Of a stretch of 5,486 nucleotides of DNA, positions 1 through 5,452 are shown piece by piece. The translations under genes and the position numbers were made by a program. Location of the stretch: NCBI GenBank assembly GCA_946478635.1, contig CAMLCX010000356.1, positions 1 to 5,486 of the forward strand. Direction: 5' to 3'. Numbering within the stretch: position 1 is the stretch's first letter; every line of letters starts with the position of its first letter. Origin of the DNA: an uncultured Pseudomonadota bacterium. GTDB taxonomy: Bacteria; Desulfobacterota_B; Binatia; UBA9968. Under the pieces are notes generated by a model. That model was given only the letters and a program-made list of their open reading frames with translations. It did no database searches and was not told where the DNA came from.

Positions 1-1
1 T

Positions 2-49
2 GTCATGATCCTGGTTTGGAACTACGTCATGACATCGATCATGCTCTAA
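2..49 (+). CDS. mlaE: MlaE-type ABC transporter permease, C-terminal end only (partial)
   Basis: The window begins inside this gene. Reading from base 2 gives 15 residues, VMILVWNYVMTSIML, followed by TAA at 47-49. MlaE-family permeases end with a hydrophobic helix of this kind, with an aromatic residue, then a Val-Leu/Met-Thr-Ser/Ala stretch, then two or three hydrophobic residues just before the stop. The stop is 4 bases before the mlaF start, which is what an operon partner of mlaF would show. MlaE is the inner-membrane permease of the Mla phospholipid transporter; two copies pair with two MlaF ATPases and a ring of six MlaD. The assignment rests on a very short peptide plus its position, and most of the gene lies outside the window. 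Confidence 0.72.
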   Translation, partial: VMILVWNYVMTSIML

Positions 50-53
50 TCTC

Positions 54-800
54 ATGATTCGCGTTGTCGACTTGCACAAAAGCTTCGGCCGCCAGCATGT
101 GCTCAAGGGGGTCAACCTCGATGTCGAAGCGGGTAAGATCACCACGATCATCGGCGGCAGCGGTTCGGGCAAAACTGTTTTATTGAAGCACTTGAACGCC
201 CTGTTGCTGCCCGACCGAGGCAGCGTGCTCGTCAGCGGGCAGGACATTACCAAGCTCAACCAGACCGCGCTCAATGAAGTGCGCAAGAAATTCGGCGTGC
301 TTTTTCAAGGCGCCGCACTGCTCGATTCGATGACCGTTTATGACAACGTTGCTTTTCCCCTGAAAGAACGGACCAAGCTCAAGGAAGATGTCATCGATAA
401 GAAAGTCAACCAAAGTTTAGCGCAGGTGGAACTGGGCGGCATGGGCTATAAATATCCAGCCGAAGTGAGCGGCGGTATGAAGAAACGGGCCGGGCTGGCG
501 CGCGCGCTGGTGACCGAACCGGAGATCATGTTGTTCGACGAGCCGACCACCGGCCTCGACCCGCTTCTCGGAAAAAGCATCCATCAACTGATTCGCAAAA
601 TGCACGAGACTTTCAAGTTTACCGGCGTGATCGTCAGCCATGACATACCGGAGGTTTTCAAGATCTCCGATCGGGTCGCCATGCTGGCCGACGGCGCGAT
701 CGCGGAAGTCGGCAGCACCGAACAAATGATGGCGTCTAAAAACCCCGTCGTCAGGCAATTTTTGCATGCAGAGACCGAAGGTCCCCTGGCCGTCCTATAG
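54..800 (+). CDS. mlaF: Mla-type phospholipid ABC transporter ATP-binding protein MlaF
   Basis: This is the cytoplasmic ATPase (248 aa) that powers phospholipid movement through the MlaE permease at the inner membrane. All nucleotide-binding motifs are intact: Walker A GGSGSGKT at residues 34-41, Q-loop Gln85 in LFQG, ABC signature VSGGM at 138-142, Walker B IMLFDEP at 158-164, D-loop GLDP at 167-170 and switch His196 in VSHD. The signature is followed by KKRAGLARAL, and PEVFKISDRV follows the switch histidine; both patterns are typical of the MlaF/Ttg2A branch. The C-terminal VRQFL at 233-237 and GP at 243-244 match the start of the MlaF tail, but the protein stops soon after, about 20 residues short of E. 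coli MlaF (269 aa, from memory). The ATG at 54 lies 4 bases after the mlaE stop, with no clear Shine-Dalgarno sequence, so translation is probably coupled. mlaD follows 11 bases downstream. Confidence 0.95.
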   Translation: MIRVVDLHKSFGRQHVLKGVNLDVEAGKITTIIGGSGSGKTVLLKHLNALLLPDRGSVLVSGQDITKLNQTALNEVRKKFGVLFQGAALLDSMTVYDNVAFPLKERTKLKEDVIDKKVNQSLAQVELGGMGYKYPAEVSGGMKKRAGLARALVTEPEIMLFDEPTTGLDPLLGKSIHQLIRKMHETFKFTGVIVSHDIPEVFKISDRVAMLADGAIAEVGSTEQMMASKNPVVRQFLHAETEGPLAVL

Positions 801-803
801 GAG
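799..803 (+). promoter_or_regulatory. Ribosome binding site of mlaD (supports GTG start)
   Basis: AGGAG overlaps the TAG stop of mlaF and lies 8 bases before the GTG at 812. It supports GTG rather than a later codon as the mlaD start, since the membrane anchor begins within the first ten residues. Confidence 0.75.
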
Positions 804-811
804 AGCGAGCA

Positions 812-1294
812 GTGAACCATACACGCACAGAAATCATCGTCGGACTTTTCGTGCTCATCGGCGTGGCGTGCCTCGGCTATCTCGCCATCAAGCTCGGCAA
901 GCTCGAAGTTTTCGGCGCGAGCGGCTATACTCTCATCGCTGATTTTCCCTCGGTGGCGGGTCTCAAGGTCGGCGACCCGGTGGAAATCGCGGGGGTCAAG
1001 GTCGGGCGGGTGGATTCCCTCGGGCTTTCCGAAGATGACCGGGCCCGCACCCTGCTCCGTCTCAATGACGGGGTAAAACTTCAGGAAGATGTGATTGCGT
1101 CGGTGCGCGCGCGCGGCTTGATCGGCGACAAATTTGTTTTGCTGACGCCCGGCGCATCGGAAAAGATAATTCCGGCGGGCGGCAAGATCCGCGAGACCGA
1201 GTCGCCGCCGGATATTCCGGATTTGATCGGCAAAATAGTCGGCGGAGATCTCACGTCTAAAACAGAGAAGAAGGAAGCTACGAGTGCCAAGTAA
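812..1294 (+). CDS. mlaD: Mla-type phospholipid transporter MCE-domain protein MlaD
   Basis: This 160-aa membrane-anchored protein is expected to form the periplasmic hexameric ring through which phospholipids pass between MlaC and the MlaE/MlaF core. Residues 1-7 are polar and basic. Residues 8-28 form one hydrophobic transmembrane anchor (IIVGLFVLIGVACLGYLAIKL), so topology is N-in with the rest in the periplasm. The MCE domain spans about 38-115, with the hallmark stretch FPSVAGLKVGDPVEIAGVKV at 45-64 and the later strand-turn GLIGDKFVLLTPG at 102-114, which corresponds to the pore-loop region of MlaD proteins. After PPDIPDLIGKIVG the C-terminus is short and charged (SKTEKKEATSAK). The protein is shorter than E. 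coli MlaD (about 183 aa), and the pore-lining hydrophobic C-terminal helix appears reduced. The GTG start is chosen from the AGGAG site at 799-803. The last 11 bases overlap the mlaC reading frame. Confidence 0.94.
   Translation: MNHTRTEIIVGLFVLIGVACLGYLAIKLGKLEVFGASGYTLIADFPSVAGLKVGDPVEIAGVKVGRVDSLGLSEDDRARTLLRLNDGVKLQEDVIASVRARGLIGDKFVLLTPGASEKIIPAGGKIRETESPPDIPDLIGKIVGGDLTSKTEKKEATSAK
1271..1277 (+). promoter_or_regulatory. Ribosome binding site of mlaC inside mlaD
   Basis: AAGGAAG lies within the last codons of mlaD, 6 bases before the GTG at 1284. It supports that GTG as the start of mlaC and indicates coupled translation of the two overlapping genes. Confidence 0.65.
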
Positions 1295-1904
1295 CCGTTA
1301 TCTGAAGAGCTTTTGCGTCTCGATCGTGCTGTTCTTGCTTCTCGCCGGGAGCGTCTACGCCGGGGTAGCGACCGAACAGATCAAAGGGACCGTGGACAAG
1401 GCCGTGGCGGTGCTCAAAGACCCGCGCTTAAAACCACCGGCAAAGTCTAAAGAGCGCCGCGAGCAATTGAAGCAGATTTTGTTTGACCGGTTCGATTTCA
1501 CGGAGATGGCCAGACGCTCTCTCGGCTCCAACTGGCGCCGGCGCTCCCCCCAGGAACAGGAGGAATTCGTCAAGCTTTTTACCGACCTCCTCGAACGCGC
1601 CTATGCCGATATCATAGAGTCCTACAGCGACGAGAAAATTATTTATCTCAACGAGAGGATCGAAGGCGGCTTCGCCGACGTCTGGAGTAAAATTCAAACC
1701 AATCGGGGCGAGGAATATTCGATCGCCTACAAGGCCCACCTCGTCAGCAACGAATGGAAGGTTTACGACGTGGTCGCCGAGAATATCAGCCTGGTCAACA
1801 ACTATCGCTCGCAATTTAACCGGGTCATCTCCGGCTCGTCCTACGAAGATCTCGTGCGCCGGCTGAGAGACAAAGCCGAATTTGCCGGAGCACCGAAAAA
1901 GTAA
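1284..1904 (+). CDS. mlaC: Periplasmic phospholipid-binding carrier MlaC (Ttg2D family)
   Basis: This 206-aa soluble periplasmic protein ferries single phospholipids between the outer-membrane MlaA complex and the MlaFED complex. A Sec signal peptide is clear: basic residues Arg5 and Lys8, a hydrophobic core at about 11-21 (CVSIVLFLLLA), and a likely cleavage after VYA (26/27). The mature part has the usual MlaC landmarks: an early helix with IKGTVDKAVAVLKD at 33-46, the conserved FDFTEMARRSLG at 70-81 followed by W84, EFVKLFTDLLERAYADII at 94-111, and the C-terminal strand-helix WKVYDVVAENISLVNNYRSQF at 158-178. Length is typical for the family. The GTG start overlaps mlaD by 11 bases and has AAGGAAG upstream; starting there preserves the full signal peptide. 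No mlaB (STAS protein) follows, and the outer-membrane partner mlaA is not in the window. Confidence 0.94.
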   Translation: MPSNRYLKSFCVSIVLFLLLAGSVYAGVATEQIKGTVDKAVAVLKDPRLKPPAKSKERREQLKQILFDRFDFTEMARRSLGSNWRRRSPQEQEEFVKLFTDLLERAYADIIESYSDEKIIYLNERIEGGFADVWSKIQTNRGEEYSIAYKAHLVSNEWKVYDVVAENISLVNNYRSQFNRVISGSSYEDLVRRLRDKAEFAGAPKK

Positions 1905-1988
1905 CGGCTTCGGAAATCCAACCGCGGCAACTCTCCGCCGCGCGGCCGCCGTTCGAGCGTTGTTTTCAGCCGCCGGCTGAATCTTGCC

Positions 1989-2017
1989 TTGACTCGCGCC
2001 CACTCGCGCAGTATTCC
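1989..2017 (+). promoter_or_regulatory. Candidate sigma70-type promoter ahead of the amidohydrolase gene
   Basis: TTGACT at 1989-1994 matches the -35 consensus at five of six bases. It is followed after 17 bases by TATTCC at 2012-2017, which matches the -10 at only three of six. It lies in the 143-base gap between mlaC and the next gene, 31 bases before that gene's ATG, a plausible place for a separate promoter. The weak -10 makes this tentative. Confidence 0.3.
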
Positions 2018-2033
2018 CAACTTGGGCCTTCAC

Positions 2034-2040
2034 GGAAGGG
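2034..2040 (+). promoter_or_regulatory. Ribosome binding site of the amidohydrolase gene
   Basis: GGAAGGG lies 7 bases before the ATG at 2048. It fixes that start, just ahead of the metal-binding DWHSH motif. Confidence 0.7.
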
Positions 2041-2047
2041 AAAAACC

Positions 2048-2983
2048 ATGGCAACCAATATCGATTGGCATTCGCACCATACGGCGCCGGAAATCTCCGA
2101 CCGGATCAAAGAATTGACAGGCAAGCGGCCGCATATCGATGCCCTCGATTCCCCCGATTTTTCCAAGCGCATCAGGGAGATGGACGAAGCCGGGGTGGAT
2201 TTGCAGCTGATCTGCCAGGGCGCGGGGGTTTACGCCGATCAACTGCCTGCGGATCAGGCGCTTGAAATCGTCCGCCTGTCGAACGATATCCTGGCCGAGC
2301 GGCTGGCGGGTTATACCGACCGCCTGCTGGGAGTCACCGCGCTTTCGCTGAAAAATATCGCCGCATCGGTCGCCGAAATCGAGCGGACGGCGGCGCTGGG
2401 ATTTCGCGCCGTGCTGATTTATCCGCACGTGGACGGCAAGATGTGGGTTGACACCCCGGAAGCGGACGCCATCTTTGCAAAAATTTCAGCGCTCAACCTA
2501 CCGATCTTTTTGCACGGCGCCGGCACGGCTCAGGATCCGTCGCTAGCGCGCCTGGAAGACGGCGGCGCCGGCGTCGCCTATGCGGTGCTTTCCGACGGCG
2601 AAGTCGCCGAGTGCTGCCTGCGCATGATCGCCAGCGGCCTGTTCGATCGCTATCCCAACTTGAAGATCGTCATCCGCAGCTCCGGCGGGGGCTTGCCGCT
2701 ATTGCTCCATCGTTTTTTCTGGAAACACAAAGGGCCCGGCGGCGAACGCCGCTACTCGGAGATTTTTCTCGAGCATTTTTTGATCGACTGCGCCAGCTCG
2801 GACGGCCGGACGCTGTCTTTTCTCATCGACAAGATGGGCGAACGCAACATGGTCTTCGGCTCCGATTATTGCGGCGGGCTTGAGCACTTAAGCAAATCCT
2901 TCACCGCCATCTCGGCGCAATCCGACCCCGAGCACATAAAAAGCTTCATGGAAAAAAACTCCCGGCAGCTGCTCCATATTTAA
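2048..2983 (+). CDS. Amidohydrolase-family protein (ACMSD-like decarboxylase superfamily), atypical active site
   Basis: This 311-aa cytoplasmic protein belongs to the amidohydrolase-related group that includes ACMSD (aminocarboxymuconate-semialdehyde decarboxylase) and aromatic-acid decarboxylases such as gamma-resorcylate decarboxylase. No signal peptide is present. The single-metal site is recognisable: Asp6-x-His8-x-His10 near the N-terminus, His156 in LPIFLHGAG, and Asp273 in VFGSDY. The family pattern REMDEAGVDLQLI is at 43-55. The segment LKIVIRSSGGGLPLLLHRF at 205-223 aligns without gaps to the ACMSD stretch that normally reads with a His before GGG/GGA and P. Here Ser211 stands in place of that catalytic histidine. 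The usual GSDYP is GSDYC (Cys275). Substrate cannot be inferred: it could be a decarboxylase with altered chemistry, a hydrolase or lactonase, or an inactive relative. lhgO follows 70 bases downstream on the same strand. The ATG has a good GGAAGGG site. Confidence 0.85.
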   Translation: MATNIDWHSHHTAPEISDRIKELTGKRPHIDALDSPDFSKRIREMDEAGVDLQLICQGAGVYADQLPADQALEIVRLSNDILAERLAGYTDRLLGVTALSLKNIAASVAEIERTAALGFRAVLIYPHVDGKMWVDTPEADAIFAKISALNLPIFLHGAGTAQDPSLARLEDGGAGVAYAVLSDGEVAECCLRMIASGLFDRYPNLKIVIRSSGGGLPLLLHRFFWKHKGPGGERRYSEIFLEHFLIDCASSDGRTLSFLIDKMGERNMVFGSDYCGGLEHLSKSFTAISAQSDPEHIKSFMEKNSRQLLHI

Positions 2984-3053
2984 CTTGGAAAAACTGAAGG
3001 CTCTGCCGCTTATGAGCTGTCCAACTTTTTTAAACCTCAAACGATAGATCCTC

Positions 3054-4283
3054 ATGGCCTTGCAGGTTGACCTCACGATCATCGGCGGCGGCATCCTCGG
3101 TCTAGCCACCGCGCTAAAAATTACCGCGGTACATCCGCGGCTGCGGCTCCTGCTTTTGGAAAAGGAAGCCGAGCTCGCGCGCCATCAGACCGGCAACAAC
3201 AGCGGCGTGATTCATTCCGGACTTTATTATCGCCCGGGGTCGCTTAAAGCGCGCACCTGCGTCACCGGACGCAAGGAGCTAATGGAATTTTGCGACGCCC
3301 ATTCCGTGCCCTACGAGATTTGCGGCAAGGTGGTGGTCGCGACCAGCGCGGAAGAGTTGCCGCGCCTCGATGAGTTGCGCCGCCGCGGCGAAGCCAACGG
3401 GCTTCGCGGTCTGGAAATCATCGGCACCGAAAGGCTCAAAGAGCTCGAACCCCACGCCGCCGGCATCAAAGGCCTGTATGTGCCGGAAACCGGCATCATC
3501 GATTATAAAAAAGTGGCGGCGGCCTACGCCGAAAAAATCCGCGACTCCGGCGGCGACATCCGCCTCTCGCAAAGAGTTGTCGGCATTCTCGACCGCCCCG
3601 ATGAAATCGTCCTGCAAACTTCGGGCGGCGATTACCGGAGCAAATATTTGATCAACTGCTGCGGCCTGCAATCGGACCTGATCGCCAAGCTGACTGGCGG
3701 CGCAAACCAGGACGGCGAACCGGAGCATCGCATCATTCCGTTTCGCGGCGAGTACTACAAGATCGCGCCGGAAAGACAATTTCTGGTGAAGAACCTGATC
3801 TACCCGGTCCCCGATCCGACGTTTCCATTCCTGGGAGTTCACTTCACACGCATGGCCAAAGGCGGGGTCGAGGCCGGGCCCAACGCGGTGCTGGCCTACG
3901 CTCGCGAAGGCTATCGCCATAGCAACATTAACGTAAGCGATCTCTGGCAGACGGTTTCGTTCAAAGGCTTTTGGGCCATGACCGGAAAATACTGGCAAAC
4001 CGGCTTTGGCGAGCTTTACCGTTCGCTCAGCAAGGGGGCCTTCGTGCGCGCCCTGCAAAAGTTATTGCCGGAAATACGTGAAAGCGATCTCGTGCCCGGC
4101 GGCGCCGGCGTGCGCGCGCAAGCGGTGTCCGCGAGCGGCGCCCTGGTGGACGACTTCGTGATCAAAGAGAGCCGCAACGCCATCCACGTGCTCAACGCGC
4201 CTTCGCCCGGCGCCACCGCTTCGCTCGCCATCGGCAAAAGCATCGCCGACATGGCGGCAAAAAATTTCGCCCTTAACGATTAG
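3054..4283 (+). CDS. lhgO: L-2-hydroxyglutarate oxidase (FAD-dependent)
   Basis: This 409-aa flavoprotein of the DAO family is expected to oxidise L-2-hydroxyglutarate to 2-oxoglutarate. In E. coli the homologue passes electrons to the membrane quinone pool. The Rossmann FAD fold starts at once: IIGGGILGLATA at 9-20 gives GxGxxG at G11, G13 and G16, and Glu36 ends the second strand to bind the ribose. The family hallmark HQTGNNSGVIHSG at 44-56 is followed by YYRPGSLKA at 59-67. Further LhgO signatures are PFRGEYYKIAPE at 229-240, LIYPVPDPTFPFLGVHFTRM at 248-267, GPNAVLAYAREGY at 275-287, GVRAQAVS at 352-359 and the C-terminal FAD-contact NAPSPGATA at 381-389. Length is close to E. coli LhgO. 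The start is firm: an in-frame TAG lies only two codons upstream (3045-3047) and the first strand begins at residue 5. No good Shine-Dalgarno sequence is visible. It may share a transcript with the preceding amidohydrolase gene. Confidence 0.94.
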   Translation: MALQVDLTIIGGGILGLATALKITAVHPRLRLLLLEKEAELARHQTGNNSGVIHSGLYYRPGSLKARTCVTGRKELMEFCDAHSVPYEICGKVVVATSAEELPRLDELRRRGEANGLRGLEIIGTERLKELEPHAAGIKGLYVPETGIIDYKKVAAAYAEKIRDSGGDIRLSQRVVGILDRPDEIVLQTSGGDYRSKYLINCCGLQSDLIAKLTGGANQDGEPEHRIIPFRGEYYKIAPERQFLVKNLIYPVPDPTFPFLGVHFTRMAKGGVEAGPNAVLAYAREGYRHSNINVSDLWQTVSFKGFWAMTGKYWQTGFGELYRSLSKGAFVRALQKLLPEIRESDLVPGGAGVRAQAVSASGALVDDFVIKESRNAIHVLNAPSPGATASLAIGKSIADMAAKNFALND

Positions 4284-4300
4284 TTCGCTAAACGAATCTC

Positions 4301-4320
4301 GGGCGCAGCACGCTGCGCCC
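4301..4320. terminator. GC-rich palindrome between convergent genes, possible bidirectional terminator
   Basis: GGGCGCAG (4301-4308) pairs perfectly with CTGCGCCC (4313-4320) around a CACG loop. It sits in the 50-base gap between the lhgO stop and the stop of the - strand binding-protein gene, the right position to end both transcripts. The + strand tail (CTACCTCTATATCTTATT) is only moderately T-rich, and the - strand tail is poorer, so efficient intrinsic termination is uncertain. It may equally be a dispersed intergenic palindrome; the CGCCCCTAC edge resembles repeats I recall from other genomes. Confidence 0.5.
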
Positions 4321-4333
4321 CTACCTCTATATC

Positions 4334-5401
4334 TTATTGCGTCGGCTTGAACGTTTCGCGAAAAAGCGCGACGTACTTATCGAAGTCATCCATAACCGAC
4401 TGTTCGAACGGCAGAAGCTTGTAAGATTTCAAGTACGGCGCGGTGACATCGGGCCGCGTGGGAATGCGCCGGCTGGCGCGAATGGTCTCCATGCCCGGCC
4501 GCGACAGTAGAAATTCGTAAAACAACGCCGAAGTGTATGGACTGGCGCCGGTGCTGGTGATGCCGGCTGCGACTTTCGAGATCGGAATCACGCCGTCCAA
4601 CACCGACCATTCCACCGGCGCGCTCTGGGCCTTGGCGCGCTCCACCGTATGTACCTGCAACTCCGCGGCGATGGGAAATTCGCCGGCGGCCATCAATTGA
4701 CCGATCAGCGAATGCCCTTTGCGCCACTGGATCTGCTGCGCCGCGAGTTTTTTCATGTAGTCGAGCGCGGCTTCTCTACCGTCGCGCCGCTCCAGATAGC
4801 GCAGCGAAACCACGAACCAATTGTAGGGTTCGTTGTCCATGGCAATGGCGCCCTTCCACTTCGGGTTGAGCAGATCTTTGTAGGATTTCGGCGCAGCGTC
4901 TTTGCCGACCATTTTGGTATTGTGAGCGGGCACCCACGCGGAGGTGTAAAGTCCGGTCCAGTAACCGCGCGGATCTTTCGTTTCGGCCGCGTAGAGCGGG
5001 CTTTCCACGCCTTCGTAGCGCACCAAAAAATTGCGTTTGATCATGATCGACAACTCAAGCTCGGGCAAGGTCACGAGATCCGCTTTGAAAGCGTTGGCGC
5101 GCGACTCGGCGAGAATCCGTTCAAGCAACTTCTCGCTCGACGAGCGCAGGTGCTGGATCTGGATCGACGGATGCTGCTCGTGGAATTTCTTGCTCAACGC
5201 CAGCGCGTCTTCTGCCGTCGTGCTCGAATACCAAACCAGCCCGCTCTCTTTTTTTGCCCCTTCCGTCAATCGCGCCTGCCGCTCCGCGGCGGGCAATTTC
5301 ATCACGGCCGCGAGCGTGGCTTCACGATTTTGCGCCCGCAAGATTTCCGGCGAGATCGTCAGTAACAAGACAGCCGTTGGCAACAACGATGAACATTTCA
5401 T
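4334..5401 (-). CDS. Secreted ABC-transporter substrate-binding protein, iron/family 1 type
   Basis: This 355-aa periplasmic solute-binding protein would deliver a ligand to an ABC importer. The N-terminus is a Sec signal peptide: Lys2, a hydrophobic core at about 9-16, and likely cleavage after LRA (23/24). There is no lipobox cysteine, so it should be soluble. The mature start LPAAERQARLTEGAKKE at 36-52 leads into the first strand LVWYSSTT at 55-62. The pattern continues with SKKFHEQHPSIQIQHLR at 70-86, the hinge-region DLLNPKWKGAIAMDN at 176-190, and the C-terminal STGASPYTSALFYEFLLSRPG at 283-303, all typical of the ferric-iron-type extracellular binding proteins. The adjacent tyrosine pair that binds iron in FbpA-like proteins is not apparent in the expected region (AELQVHTVERAKAQ, 246-259), so the ligand is left open. 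No permease or ATPase gene lies downstream; the upstream side is cut by the window end. GGAG at 5409-5412 lies 7 bases from the ATG. Confidence 0.88.
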   Translation of the reverse strand: MKCSSLLPTAVLLLTISPEILRAQNREATLAAVMKLPAAERQARLTEGAKKESGLVWYSSTTAEDALALSKKFHEQHPSIQIQHLRSSSEKLLERILAESRANAFKADLVTLPELELSIMIKRNFLVRYEGVESPLYAAETKDPRGYWTGLYTSAWVPAHNTKMVGKDAAPKSYKDLLNPKWKGAIAMDNEPYNWFVVSLRYLERRDGREAALDYMKKLAAQQIQWRKGHSLIGQLMAAGEFPIAAELQVHTVERAKAQSAPVEWSVLDGVIPISKVAAGITSTGASPYTSALFYEFLLSRPGMETIRASRRIPTRPDVTAPYLKSYKLLPFEQSVMDDFDKYVALFRETFKPTQ

Positions 5402-5408
5402 GTCATAA

Positions 5409-5412
5409 CTCC
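5409..5412 (-). promoter_or_regulatory. Ribosome binding site of the substrate-binding-protein gene
   Basis: On the - strand GGAG precedes the ATG at 5401-5399 by 7 bases. It supports the start that gives the complete signal peptide. Confidence 0.65.
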
Positions 5413-5424
5413 GATTCTTTCTTA

Positions 5425-5452
5425 CCCTGCCCGCTCGCGGGAGCGGGCAGGG
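5425..5452. repeat. Perfect 12-bp inverted repeat, REP-like extragenic palindrome
   Basis: CCCTGCCCGCTC (5425-5436) is the exact reverse complement of GAGCGGGCAGGG (5441-5452), separated by GCGG. Either strand can fold into a very stable hairpin. It lies 23 bases upstream of the binding-protein start codon, and a G-rich run (GGAGGG) follows it on the + strand. No clean run of T follows on either strand, so a simple terminator is less likely than a dispersed REP-type palindrome or a 5' leader hairpin. Only one copy is in the window, so its repeat status is inferred. Confidence 0.6.

Noticed and set aside
1923..1942. CGCGGC/GCCGCG short inverted repeat with an 8-base loop
   Set aside because: The arms are short and low-complexity with no terminator tail. 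Such pairs are expected by chance at this base composition.
1966..1980. TCAGCC-GCC-GGCTGA hairpin after mlaC, considered as the operon terminator
   Set aside because: The 6-bp stem has no T-run after it on the + strand (ATCTTGCC) and A-rich sequence after it on the - strand. It may be chance in GC-rich DNA.
1428..2054. - strand reading frame (208 aa) opposite mlaC and the following gap
   Set aside because: It mostly mirrors mlaC codons, and neither its start region nor its product looks like a real gene.
2984..3053. TTTTTTAAA stretch between the amidohydrolase gene and lhgO, considered as a terminator
   Set aside because: Only a weak 4-bp GCTC/GAGC stem with a long loop precedes the T-run, and no strong promoter follows. 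I could not support either element.
3279..4058. Long - strand reading frame (259 aa) inside lhgO
   Set aside because: lhgO is clearly coding across this stretch, with conserved motifs. The antisense product shows no known pattern.
4649..5365. Long + strand reading frame (238 aa) opposite the binding-protein gene
   Set aside because: It is antisense to a gene with a signal peptide, ribosome site and family motifs. The translation has no recognisable domain, as expected for a shadow frame in GC-rich DNA.
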